Positions 7,283-15,242 of a stretch of 64,000 nucleotides of DNA are shown one piece after another (the stretch's first letter is position 1; each line of letters opens with the position of its first letter). Source of the DNA: Bradyrhizobium sp. ORS 375. Its GTDB lineage: Bacteria; Pseudomonadota; Alphaproteobacteria; Rhizobiales; Xanthobacteraceae. The position numbers and the translations under genes were made by a program. The stretch lies in contig NZ_CAFI01000439.1 of the NCBI RefSeq assembly GCF_000239775.1, positions 37,971 through 101,970 of the forward strand. Reading direction: 5' to 3'. Under the pieces are notes generated by a model. It was not told the origin of the DNA, searched no databases, and worked only from the letters and a program-made list of their open reading frames with translations.

Positions 7283-8539
7283 TCAGGCGACGTCCCATTC
7301 GATCCGAAGCGCCGTCGGCACGCGAAACGAGATGTTGTGAACGAAGTCGATGGTCTGGTCCGCGGCCAATCGCAGGCTCGGAAGTCGACGTGTCAGCTCG
7401 CCCAAGGCAATGGCGAACTCGATGCGGGCGAGTTGCTGGCCTACGCAGGTGTGGATGCCGTAGCCGAACGCCAGATGGCTTCGCGCGTCGGTGCGCCGGA
7501 CGTCGAAGCTGGTCGGGGCCGAGAACACGCTTTCGTCGCGGTTGGCGGAGCCGATCAGCAGCAGGATGTTGGAGCCCTTCGGCACCGGCACGCCGCCGAT
7601 CTCCGCGTCCTTCAGCGCGCGCCTTCGCCACGCTACGATCGACGGGCTGAAGCGCAGCGATTCCTCGACGGCGTTCGGAATCAGCTGCGGTTCGGCGAGG
7701 ATCGCTTCCCAGTTCTCGCGCCGCTGCAGCAGCTCGCGCATGCCGTTGGCCATCAGGGTCGTCGTGGTCTCGTGGCCGGCGAACAGCGCGCTGTAGAGCA
7801 CGCCGGCGATCTCCTCGTCGCTGATCTCGGCGCCTTCCTTCTGCAGCCGCACCAGGTCGCCCGGCAGATCGTCGGTCGGATCGTCGTGGCGCTGGCGCAC
7901 CAGGTCGCGGCAGTAGTTCCAGTAGTCCACCATGTTGCGGGCGTGCACGACCTGCTCGTCGTCGCTGAGATCGCCCCAGGTCAGGAGCGCGCGGCTCACC
8001 GCCCAGGATTTCACGCGCGGCACGTCCATGTTGGGAATGCCGACCAGCTTGAACAGCACCAGCGCCGGCACGTCATAGGCGAACTCCCGGAAGAAGTCGG
8101 CATGGCCGCGCGCAGCGAAGGCGTCGATCGCCTGGTTGACGATGGCCTTGATCTCCGGCTCGATCGCCCTGAATCGGCGTGGTCCGAAGCAGCCCTGGAC
8201 CAGCTTGCGGATACGGGTGTGATCGGGCGGCACGCGGGCCGATAGGCCGGAATAGGCGGTGAAGCCGCCCTCGCGCATGATGCGTTTGCCCTCGTCGCAC
8301 ATCGGGCGCAGCGGCGCCTGGGCGTTCTCCGAGGAGAAGGTGCGCCAGTCCTCGAACACCGCCTTGATGTCGGCGTGGCGCGCGACGACGAAGTATTTCA
8401 GCTCGTCGGAGAAGAACACCGGCGCCTCGGCGCGTGCCCATTCGTAGAATGGGAACGGATCGCGCATCTCGAACGGGTCGAAATCCTTCGCGGCGTCGTG
8501 ATATGGGCAACGCGCCCGCTGGGCAGCCGAACCTGGCAT
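7283..8539 (-). CDS. Cytochrome P450 monooxygenase
   Basis: This 418-residue soluble bacterial P450 has all core motifs: I-helix AGHETTT at 254-260, K-helix ExxR in EESLRF (292-297), and the haem loop FGYGIHTCVG at 358-367 with ligand Cys365. There is no membrane anchor, as expected for class I enzymes served by a ferredoxin; a [2Fe-2S] ferredoxin lies at the end of the same gene run. The sequence does not identify the CYP family or substrate. The first gene after the regulator, it is preceded by a 193-base region holding a conserved motif (8604-8624) and an inverted repeat (8638-8658). Confidence 0.96.
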   Translation of the reverse strand: MPGSAAQRARCPYHDAAKDFDPFEMRDPFPFYEWARAEAPVFFSDELKYFVVARHADIKAVFEDWRTFSSENAQAPLRPMCDEGKRIMREGGFTAYSGLSARVPPDHTRIRKLVQGCFGPRRFRAIEPEIKAIVNQAIDAFAARGHADFFREFAYDVPALVLFKLVGIPNMDVPRVKSWAVSRALLTWGDLSDDEQVVHARNMVDYWNYCRDLVRQRHDDPTDDLPGDLVRLQKEGAEISDEEIAGVLYSALFAGHETTTTLMANGMRELLQRRENWEAILAEPQLIPNAVEESLRFSPSIVAWRRRALKDAEIGGVPVPKGSNILLLIGSANRDESVFSAPTSFDVRRTDARSHLAFGYGIHTCVGQQLARIEFAIALGELTRRLPSLRLAADQTIDFVHNISFRVPTALRIEWDVA

Positions 8540-8603
8540 GTGGTCCTCCCATTCGTCGCCATTGACGGCGACCGTTTGTTATGGGCTCACTCTAAGCGGC
8601 AGC

Positions 8604-8624
8604 CTTTGGGTTTTCTTTAGTCGT
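8604..8624 (-). promoter_or_regulatory. Conserved upstream motif, copy 2 (P450 promoter region)
   Basis: On the plus strand this reads CTTTGGGTTTTCTTTAG followed by TCGT. It is nearly identical to 183-204 and lies 65 bases upstream of the P450 start. Both copies precede minus-strand genes of the same region. A shared activator site or promoter is inferred. Confidence 0.45.
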
Positions 8625-8637
8625 TAACTCTATGAAA

Positions 8638-8658
8638 AATTGACGTAAAATGTCAATT
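8638..8658. promoter_or_regulatory. Inverted repeat, candidate operator upstream of the P450
   Basis: AATTGAC and GTCAATT form perfect 7-bp arms around a 7-base spacer, in an AT-rich patch about 100 bases upstream of the P450 start. The symmetry suits a dimeric regulator. It could also be a weak terminator of the upstream regulator gene, but the stem is AT-rich and no T-run follows. Confidence 0.4.
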
Positions 8659-8732
8659 TGGCGGGCTGTTGCTGTCCTGCGGAGGGCTGACCGGCAAGGG
8701 CCGCAAATCGATCCGTCGCCAGCGTGCGGGGC

Positions 8733-10232
8733 TCAAGCCGTCAGCCGGCGATGCAGCTCCTGGAGCGAGGCGCTTTTCGGCCGATTGTCGAAATGCTTGA
8801 GCGAGTCGAGGTAGAGCTTAAACTGGCGGTCGATCGCCTCGCGTCGTCCTTGCGCCTTGAAAACCTGCATCGCCTCGGCATGCGCCATCTCGCACAACGG
8901 GTCGATCGCGAGCGCCTTCTGGCAATGCGCCAGGGCGGCCGAGTAGTCGCTGCGTTCGAGATAGATCCGAGCCGCGTCGCGCTGCACCTTGAAGAACATG
9001 TCGCGCAGCCAATAGCGCTTGCTCCAGCACCAGTCGCGCTCGCCATCGTCGGCATATTCGACCGGAATGTCCTCGAACAGGTCGCCTGTGTAGAGACGGT
9101 CTGCCGCCTGCAGGCAGATCAGCGCCTCGTCGCTGGCGCCGGCCTTGATGTGTCCTTGTGACTGCCGGCACAGCTGCTCGAAGGTCGATATGTCGAGCCA
9201 GCTGCGCTCCGGCGGCACCAGCACGTAGCGCGAGCCCTCGCGCCGCACGTAGTTGCGGCTGCCGTCGCGCCCCTCCGACTGGCCGAGCGCCAGCCGAAGA
9301 TAGCGCACGGTGTGATACAGGCGATTGCGCGCCGCCTCGATGTCGTCGGCTTTGGGCCAGAGCAGGTCCGCGAGCTCGTCGGTGCTGGCGCCATGGCCGC
9401 CCTTCTGCAGCAGATAGGCGAACAGCGTCTTGGTCTTGCGGGTCGCGCCGCCTGGCGGGTCCCAGTTCACCTGGCTGCCGTCGTTGCGATAGACGCGCAG
9501 ACGGCCGAAGCAACGGATCTTCCAGCGGTCGCGGCTGTCGAGATGAACCGCGCCAGGCTCCTCTGCCGATCGGCGCAACAGCCACATCGGGTCGGCTCCC
9601 TCCGCGGCGTGCAACGCGGCCGCCGACGTTCCGATCCGCAGCTCCGGCGCGATCGCGCCAAGCCAGAAATCGACCTGCTCGCGGAGCGCACCGCGAGTCT
9701 GCAGCCGCGACGGGAGCCAATGTGGGTTGCTGACCAGTCCGGCGCTGGTGAGAATCTGCGGATGGCCGCGGAGAGCGACGAGCAGTTGCTCATCGATCAG
9801 CAGCCGGCGGTTGTAAAGCGAGGCGATCGAGAGCACGGACTGCCGGGTGAGCGCCTCGGCAAGCGCCGGCCAGCCCTCGAAGTTGGCAGTCGCGGAGTTG
9901 GTTTCGAGGCCCCAGCTCATGTCAACGACGAGCATGGCAGGGCCGTGATCACGGGTTGACGAGACCCAGTTCTCGATCTGGGCTGCGACATCACGGAACG
10001 AGATCGGTACCCGCAGCAGCGCCATGTCGACGAAGGTTTTTCCCTCGACGCATCGGATCTTGTTGACGCGCCTCGCAAGCCTTTCGGCGATCGTGATCGC
10101 TTTTGCGTCCGCCGCAATCACGAAGATCCGCGAGGGGCGTGCAACGGCGAGGGAGTGCTTGAAGAAGTCCGCAAAAAGCAGTCTTTGTTGCGTCGCAAAA
10201 TGGGCGAGGTTGACACAACTGTTCTCAGCCAT
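8733..10232 (-). CDS. MEDS-winged helix-BTAD transcriptional regulator
   Basis: This 499-residue protein has three parts. Residues about 10-175 resemble a MEDS (DcmR-type) sensory domain (RIFVIAADAKAITIAERL, an acidic LVVDMSWGL strand, then LASLYNRR-like text). Residues 238-340 form an OmpR/SARP-like winged helix (IRCFGRLRVY; TDELADLLWP; ARNRLYHTVRYLRLAL). Residues 346-480 form a helical BTAD region ending in an AALAHCQKALAIDPLCEMAH repeat. MEDS domains are associated with sensing small organic molecules, and BTAD regulators are usually activators. It is immediately upstream of the P450 run on the same strand, so it is probably its pathway-specific activator. The domain calls are by eye. Confidence 0.8.
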   Translation of the reverse strand: MAENSCVNLAHFATQQRLLFADFFKHSLAVARPSRIFVIAADAKAITIAERLARRVNKIRCVEGKTFVDMALLRVPISFRDVAAQIENWVSSTRDHGPAMLVVDMSWGLETNSATANFEGWPALAEALTRQSVLSIASLYNRRLLIDEQLLVALRGHPQILTSAGLVSNPHWLPSRLQTRGALREQVDFWLGAIAPELRIGTSAAALHAAEGADPMWLLRRSAEEPGAVHLDSRDRWKIRCFGRLRVYRNDGSQVNWDPPGGATRKTKTLFAYLLQKGGHGASTDELADLLWPKADDIEAARNRLYHTVRYLRLALGQSEGRDGSRNYVRREGSRYVLVPPERSWLDISTFEQLCRQSQGHIKAGASDEALICLQAADRLYTGDLFEDIPVEYADDGERDWCWSKRYWLRDMFFKVQRDAARIYLERSDYSAALAHCQKALAIDPLCEMAHAEAMQVFKAQGRREAIDRQFKLYLDSLKHFDNRPKSASLQELHRRLTA

Positions 10233-10752
10233 CGGTACCCACCCGCAACAACCCCTATCGGAGGCGGCAGACTGGAGCCAGTCTAAGAGTGGCCGTTGGA
10301 AACATGCAAGGCCCTGTTCGCAAGCGCTCGTGACGAGCCTGAAGTGCTTCTCTCCGTGGATTTCGAGCGCATTGTGGCGCGGAACGATTTTTTGCTCGTC
10401 GCGTCAATGCACACCGCACGTTCGACAGCGAATAAGTCAAACAGACTCTGTTTCCATCCTGCACCGGCCGCCAGCCAGTTTAGGCGGCGACGCGAACTGC
10501 AGTCCTAATAGTTCACGATGGCAGGGCTACGACTCCCCCGAGGCCGTTGGAGGTCAGCCGATCCCCGTCTTGCGACAGCAATATCGGGCTCGTCTCACGA
10601 TAGTGTGCGAAACGTCTTTGCTAGCCCGCTGTCCGCATCCGGACATGAAGCGCACCAAGTCAGCTATCTTCCAACTGGTACAATCGATACCCTTTGGGCG
10701 GGGCGCCACTGGTGCTTCGCGGACGGCCGTTGCGGATCTCACCTTCGCCCCA
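10233..10752. other. Intergenic region without a supported gene
   Basis: About 520 bases separate the regulator start from the end of the small ORF at 10753. The open frames crossing it are antisense or low-complexity with no ribosome-binding site. It must contain the promoter of the MEDS-BTAD regulator, but I could not place it. Confidence 0.55.
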
Positions 10753-11106
10753 TCAACTTTCCTGCAGGGGGCAGACCGAGCAGGACATCCGAAAGCTCGA
10801 CAACATCGTCGTGCAAGCCCGCGGCGTCGCTCGACGCACGGCCAAGCCGGAGGCTGGCTGTGACCGAATGAACCAAGCGAAGGACTGGATGAAGTATCGT
10901 ATGTTCGGCTGGTGTGGGGAAAGGCGGTAGCATCCCCCCGCTACCAGCTTTCCCCACACTCTCTTCACGCTGCTCGGGTATGCCTCGGCGCCAATCAGCG
11001 AGTTGAGACGGCTTGCAATTTCAACACAGACGCCGCCAGGCGGGTGTCGCCTCTCGACCGCCTCAAACACCTCGGCGCTCACGATTGCAAAGTGTAGGCC
11101 TGCCAT
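10753..11106 (-). CDS. Small hypothetical protein coupled to the LysR gene
   Basis: This 117-codon frame starts 9 bases after the LysR stop, and the LysR TAA is part of its AAGGA ribosome-binding site, which is good evidence that it is translated. The first 50 residues (MAGLHFAIVSAEVFEAVERR...) look protein-like but match nothing I recognise. From about residue 50 the frame runs through the palindromic repeat at 10884-10959, so the C-terminal half (KLVAGGCYRLSPHQPN...) is encoded by repeat DNA. It could be a genuine small protein extended by repeat insertion, or the remnant of a longer gene interrupted by it. Confidence 0.4.
   Translation of the reverse strand: MAGLHFAIVSAEVFEAVERRHPPGGVCVEIASRLNSLIGAEAYPSSVKRVWGKLVAGGCYRLSPHQPNIRYFIQSFAWFIRSQPASGLAVRRATPRACTTMLSSFRMSCSVCPLQES
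10884..10946. repeat. Dispersed palindromic intergenic repeat, copy A
   Basis: This copy matches 27804-27866 over about 63 bases without gaps. The most conserved parts are TGGATGA, TATCG, GGCTGGTGT and the GGCGGTAGC...CCCCCGCTACC palindrome. In this copy the palindrome extends: GTGTGGGGAAAG (10912-10923) pairs with CTTTCCCCACAC (10948-10959), with GGTAGC/GCTACC inside. It looks like a short, non-autonomous palindromic element of the genome. Confidence 0.7.
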
Positions 11107-11115
11107 CGGGTGTCC

Positions 11116-12087
11116 TTAGGTGTTGCGTCGCCTTCGTTTTGGCAGAGCGGAGCGATGGAGACCTCGCACGTCCTGCTGTTGAAAGAGTTCCGCGCAGAGG
11201 CCACGCAACCATTGGCTTGCCGGGTCGTGATGGAAGCGGGCGTGCCAATATTGCTTGACCGTGAAGCCGGCGATCGCCAGCGGGCAGTCGAGCACGCGCA
11301 GACCGTAGTAGTGCGCCAGCGTTTCGCCGATGTGCCTTGGAAGGGTGGCGATCAGGTCGGTCGTTCCGACAATTGCCGGCAGTCCCAAGAAGCCGGGTAG
11401 CTCGAGCGCAACCTCGAGCACGATCTGCTGCTCCTGCAGCGCGCTCCCGAGCAACTGATGTCCCGTGCCTGACCGAATGAAGACATGCGCCTCGCGCCTG
11501 AAATCCCTTATCGTCATGCGATCACGGATCCGAGCGTGTTTGGCGTTGGCCAAACAGACCCAGTCCTGCGGAAAGAGCGCCTGCTGGAAGTGCCCGGCGT
11601 CGAGATCCGAGATGTAGCCGAGTGCAAGATCGGCCTCGCCGGATTGCAGCATCCGGGGGGTATCGGGACCGATCTGCGTCGCCTCGATACGAACGCCAGG
11701 GGCGACGCGGCGCACATGAGCGAGAATGGACGGGAGCAGCGTGACGTGGCTTGCATCCGTCATACAGATCGCGAAGCGGCGCTTTGCAGTGGTCGGATCA
11801 AAATCGGTGCGAAGCTCTGAGAGACGACGCAGCATCTCCAAGGCCTGCCTCGCCGTGCCGATGAGCGCCTCGGCGCGCGGGGTCGGCAGCATCCCCTCCG
11901 CTGAGCGGATGAAGAGCGGATCGTCCAATTCCCTTCGTAGGCGCGCCAGCCAGATCGAGATCGTCGGCTGACTTTGACCGAGCTTCTCGGCCGCCTTGGT
12001 GACGCTGCCCGTGGTGAACAATGCGTCGAACAGCCTGAGCAGGCGCGGGTCCAGCAGGTTGGTGTCGGCGCGATCCGGGTGCGTCAT
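11116..12087 (-). CDS. LysR-family transcriptional regulator
   Basis: This 323-residue protein has a typical LysR N-terminal winged HTH (residues about 12-70: LRLFDALFTTGSVTKAAEKLGQSQPTISIWLARLR) and a periplasmic-binding-like effector domain over the rest. It is transcribed divergently from the ten-gene operon starting at 12191, across a 103-base AT-rich gap, the classic arrangement for a LysR regulator controlling its neighbour. The effector is probably an intermediate of that operon's pathway. The C-terminus is basic (PKRRRRNT). Its stop codon overlaps the ribosome-binding site of the small ORF downstream. Confidence 0.94.
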   Translation of the reverse strand: MTHPDRADTNLLDPRLLRLFDALFTTGSVTKAAEKLGQSQPTISIWLARLRRELDDPLFIRSAEGMLPTPRAEALIGTARQALEMLRRLSELRTDFDPTTAKRRFAICMTDASHVTLLPSILAHVRRVAPGVRIEATQIGPDTPRMLQSGEADLALGYISDLDAGHFQQALFPQDWVCLANAKHARIRDRMTIRDFRREAHVFIRSGTGHQLLGSALQEQQIVLEVALELPGFLGLPAIVGTTDLIATLPRHIGETLAHYYGLRVLDCPLAIAGFTVKQYWHARFHHDPASQWLRGLCAELFQQQDVRGLHRSALPKRRRRNT

Positions 12088-12190
12088 TGCGATTCACAAT
12101 AATGGATATAAAGATCATAGTATATCGTAATGTCGGCCGCCCTGATACCAACGCACCCAGCGCCGAGACCGGCCAGGGAGAAGCGTTCGG
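12088..12190. promoter_or_regulatory. Divergent LysR/operon promoter region
   Basis: This 103-base gap contains an AT-rich core (about 12090-12132) quite unlike its GC-rich surroundings, with ATTCACAATAAT and CATAGTATATCG tracts. It must hold both divergent promoters and the LysR site. Several T-N-A half-sites are possible and I could not single one out. Confidence 0.5.
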
Positions 12191-13135
12191 ATGAGGATCT
12201 GCTTTATCGGAGCAGGAGCCTTGGGCTCGACCATCGGCGGCACGCTGGCGCGGGGCGGGGCCGAGGTCTGGCTGATCGATCCGTTCGAGGCCCATGTCGA
12301 CGCGATCAATGCGGCGGGCCTGAGGATGCTCGAAGGTGACGCCGAGAGCGTTGTGAAGGTCACTGCCTGCACCTCCGCGGCCGAGGTCGGCGCGGTGGCG
12401 GACCTCCTCATCGTCCTGGTCAAATCCTACCATACGCGGGATGCCATCCGGGCGGCAGCGCCGATCATCGGGCCGCGGACGGTGGTGATGTCGCTTCAAA
12501 ACGGACTTGGCCACGAGGACATTCTGTCGGAGGAGGTCGGTCGTGACCGGGTGATGGCCGGCAAGACCTACGTCGGCGGCGTGCTGTTGGGCCCGGGTCA
12601 TGTTTGCTCGGGGGTGGTCGGCAAGGAAACCATCATCGGCGAACTCGACGGACGTGTGACGGAACGCGCATTGCGAATTTCCGAGACCTTCAATCATGCC
12701 GGCCTTCTCACGCTGCTCAGCGACAACATCCTGGGCACGATGTGGGACAAGCTCTTTATCAACGTCGCCGGCGGCGGGGTGACTGCCATTACCGGTCTGA
12801 CCTACGGCGGCCTCTATTCGCTCCCGATTCTGGAAGAGTGCGCGCTGGCCGCAATTTCGGAGGGCATCGCGGTGGCTCAGGCTGCCGGCGTGAGGATCTC
12901 GATCACCGACCCGCGGCGTGCCTGGACGATGGCGTCTGCTGGACTGCCGCCCGAGTTCAAGACGTCGATGTTGCAGAGCTTGCAGTCGGGCAATCTGACC
13001 GAGGTCGATTACATCCACGGTTCCGTCGTGCGGTGGGGTGCCAAGCTCCACGTGCCGACGCCGGTCAACTCCACTCTCGTCGCACTGATCAAGGGCATCG
13101 AGTACGCCCGCAGCGATTATCCCGGAAAGGCCTGA
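12191..13135 (+). CDS. Ketopantoate reductase-like (PanE/ApbA family) oxidoreductase
   Basis: This 314-residue protein has the N-terminal dinucleotide motif IGAGALGS at 6-13, the family WDKLFINVAGG segment with its conserved Lys, and the C-terminal KTSMLQSLQSGNLTEVDYIHG block. PanE reduces 2-dehydropantoate with NADPH, but many catabolic operons carry paralogues acting on other 2-oxo or 2-hydroxy acids. Here it is first in an operon with CoA-transferase, MaoC and shikimate dehydrogenase genes and no pantothenate gene, so a catabolic role is more likely. It starts 104 bases from the divergent LysR gene. Confidence 0.88.
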   Translation: MRICFIGAGALGSTIGGTLARGGAEVWLIDPFEAHVDAINAAGLRMLEGDAESVVKVTACTSAAEVGAVADLLIVLVKSYHTRDAIRAAAPIIGPRTVVMSLQNGLGHEDILSEEVGRDRVMAGKTYVGGVLLGPGHVCSGVVGKETIIGELDGRVTERALRISETFNHAGLLTLLSDNILGTMWDKLFINVAGGGVTAITGLTYGGLYSLPILEECALAAISEGIAVAQAAGVRISITDPRRAWTMASAGLPPEFKTSMLQSLQSGNLTEVDYIHGSVVRWGAKLHVPTPVNSTLVALIKGIEYARSDYPGKA

Positions 13136-13139
13136 GACG

Positions 13140-13526
13140 ATGTCGCTGCCGCGCGCTTATGTCGAGCACGTCGCCATTCGCGTGCCGGACGTCGACCGAC
13201 ACGTCGGCTTCTTTCGCGACGTGCTGGGTCTCGCCATTCGCGATGAGCAACCCGCCGATGGCGCTCGTCCGCGCCAGGTGTGGGTGCTCGGCAGCGTGCA
13301 ACTGATCGAAGATCCGGATTTTGTCGGACCAGAGGGGCGTCTCGCCCATCTCGGCATCATGGTCGACGACTACGACGGCGTGCTCGCCCGTGCCGCAGCC
13401 TGGGGCGCCACGGCGCTGCCGGCCGGGCCGAACTGGCTGGAGCTGCCAGGCGGGCTCAACGTCGAAATCCTGCAAGCGAGCGCGGGCGCGGTGGAAGCCG
13501 CCCTGGCGATCAATCCCCGCGCTTAG
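13140..13526 (+). CDS. VOC (glyoxalase/dioxygenase) family protein
   Basis: This 128-residue protein carries one VOC beta-alpha-beta-beta-beta repeat pair with the usual three metal ligand positions: His10 (VEHVAI), His70 (LAHLGIMV) and Glu109 (LNVEIL). The family includes lyases, isomerases, epimerases and dioxygenases, so the reaction cannot be assigned. Methylmalonyl-CoA-epimerase-like or dehydratase-like roles suit the CoA-transferase/MaoC context. The gene starts 4 bases after the preceding stop. Confidence 0.85.
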   Translation: MSLPRAYVEHVAIRVPDVDRHVGFFRDVLGLAIRDEQPADGARPRQVWVLGSVQLIEDPDFVGPEGRLAHLGIMVDDYDGVLARAAAWGATALPAGPNWLELPGGLNVEILQASAGAVEAALAINPRA

Positions 13527-13545
13527 CTCCAGAGAGAGATACGAT

Positions 13546-14016
13546 ATGACCGAGGAGCGCTATTGGGACGACGCCAACGTCGGTGACGAATGCATCACTC
13601 CCTCAGTGACGGTCACCGAAGCGATGGTGAATGCCTATGCTGAACTGACGGGTGATTTCACGCCTGTCCACGTCGACGAGGACTATGCCAAGACCACGCC
13701 ATTTGGAACGCGCGTCGCGCACGGGCTATTTGGTCTGTCGCTCGCCGACGGCTTGAAGACCCGCGCCGACTACCGGTTCCTTCCGGGGATGTCACTGGGC
13801 TGGACGTGGGATTTCAAGCTGCCCATCAAGCTCGGCGACACCGTACATGTGAAGTTCCGCGTCGGTTCGATGCGCGCCACGAGGCGGGAAGGGTGGGGCA
13901 TCGTGGTGCTGCCCTCGGAGCTGATCAATCAGCGCGGCGAAGTGGTGCAACTGGGCGAGCACCGGCTGATGATTCCGATGCGCCCGAAGATCAGCGCCGC
14001 AGGAGAGCCGGCATGA
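13546..14016 (+). CDS. MaoC-like dehydratase (hot-dog fold)
   Basis: This 156-residue protein has the hydratase-2 signature: Asp and His in DFTPVHVDEDYA, followed by TPFGTRVAHGLFGLSL. The family hydrates or dehydrates enoyl-CoA or beta-hydroxyacyl-CoA thioesters. The ATG at 13546 follows an AGAGAGAG ribosome-binding site. The stop overlaps the class III CoA-transferase start by four bases, so the two are probably made together, with the transferase supplying the CoA thioester. Confidence 0.9.
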   Translation: MTEERYWDDANVGDECITPSVTVTEAMVNAYAELTGDFTPVHVDEDYAKTTPFGTRVAHGLFGLSLADGLKTRADYRFLPGMSLGWTWDFKLPIKLGDTVHVKFRVGSMRATRREGWGIVVLPSELINQRGEVVQLGEHRLMIPMRPKISAAGEPA

Positions 14017-15239
14017 CCACACAAGATCGGCCGCTCAAGGGCGTTCGCGTCATCGACTACAGCCATTTCCTTGCAGGCCCGTTCATGGGCCGTTGCCTCG
14101 CCGCCATGGGCGCGGAGGTCGTCAAGGTCGAGCGTCCCAGGGATGGCGATGCGGGCCGCGCCCATGGCTATTTCAAGGACGGACAGTCCGGCTACTTCCT
14201 GCAGCAGAACATGGGCAAGCAGGGATTGTGCATCGATCTGCGCGACAAGCGCGGTCTGGACCTGATGATGAAGCTGGTCGACACGGCCGATGTCTTCATC
14301 GAGAACTACCGTCCCGGCGCTCTTGAGCGGCTCGGACTCGGCTACAAGGCGCTGTCGGCGCGGAATACGAGGCTGATCTACTGCTCGGTCTCCGCCTATG
14401 GCCATACCGGCCCCTATGCCGACCGGCCGGGTTTTGGCCTGATCGCAGAGGCGATGTCCGGCGCCCTGGCGCAGTTGGGCACGCCCGGCGAAGCGCCGCC
14501 GCTGCTGCGGATGCCGCTGGCCGACATGTACACCGGCATTCATGGTGTCGCAGCAATCAACGCCGCGCTGGTCGGCCGCGCGTCGTCCGGACGCGGCCAG
14601 CATATCGATCTGGCGCTGTACGACTGCATGGTCTCGATGCACGACTATGCGGTTCAGCGCTACTTCCTCTCCGGTGGCACTGACCTGCCCAAGCAGACCG
14701 GCAGCGGACAGCCGGACTCGACCGTCTACGGGGTCTTTCCGGCCAAGGACGGCAACCTGGTCATCGCAGCGCAAGTCGATGACGCGTGGCGACGCTTGGC
14801 GGCGCTGATCGGCGGGGAGGCGTTGGCGTCCGACGAGCGCTTTGCCCGGCCTGCGGCGCGGAACGCCCATTATGCCGAAGCGATGCAGATCGTGCGCAAC
14901 TGGACGCTGTCGCAGCCGTCTCGAGACGCCTGTCTCGCCGCACTCGACCAGGCGGGAGTGCCGTCGGCTCCGGTGCAGACGATCGAGGAGGTCGTGATGG
15001 ATCCGCAGATCCATGCCCGCGGCATGCTGGTGGTGCAGGAGCATCCGGTGCTCGGCAAGGTGACGCTGCCGAACCTGCCTTTCCGCTTCTCCGACTGTGA
15101 CACCACGGTCCGCACGCCGGCCCCCCTGCTTGGACAGGACAACCGCCGGATCGCCGCATCGCTCGGATTCTCGGCCGAGACCGTCGATGCGATGGTGCGC
15201 GACGGCGTTCTCTACAACGAAGACGCAGTGAAGGAGTGA
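14013..15239 (+). CDS. Class III CoA-transferase (CaiB/BaiF family)
   Basis: This 408-residue protein is full length for the family. It begins LKGVRVIDYSHFLAGPFMGRCLAAMGAEVVKVE, the standard N-terminal signature, and contains LADMYTGIHGVAAINAAL, whose Asp is the residue expected to carry the acyl-anhydride intermediate. These enzymes move CoA from an acyl-CoA to a free acid. Its coupling to MaoC by an ATGA overlap and its place before two shikimate dehydrogenases suggests that a ring-derived acid is activated as a thioester; this is inference. Confidence 0.93.
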   Translation: MTTQDRPLKGVRVIDYSHFLAGPFMGRCLAAMGAEVVKVERPRDGDAGRAHGYFKDGQSGYFLQQNMGKQGLCIDLRDKRGLDLMMKLVDTADVFIENYRPGALERLGLGYKALSARNTRLIYCSVSAYGHTGPYADRPGFGLIAEAMSGALAQLGTPGEAPPLLRMPLADMYTGIHGVAAINAALVGRASSGRGQHIDLALYDCMVSMHDYAVQRYFLSGGTDLPKQTGSGQPDSTVYGVFPAKDGNLVIAAQVDDAWRRLAALIGGEALASDERFARPAARNAHYAEAMQIVRNWTLSQPSRDACLAALDQAGVPSAPVQTIEEVVMDPQIHARGMLVVQEHPVLGKVTLPNLPFRFSDCDTTVRTPAPLLGQDNRRIAASLGFSAETVDAMVRDGVLYNEDAVKE

Positions 15240-15242
15240 GCG

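Noticed and set aside
10024-10863. A 279-codon plus-strand frame crossing the start of the regulator gene
   Set aside because: It is antisense to the regulator's N-terminus and has no ribosome-binding site or protein-like motifs.
12191-13135. Naming the first operon gene panE
   Set aside because: Fold family is clear, but there is no pantothenate context and many paralogues act on other substrates.
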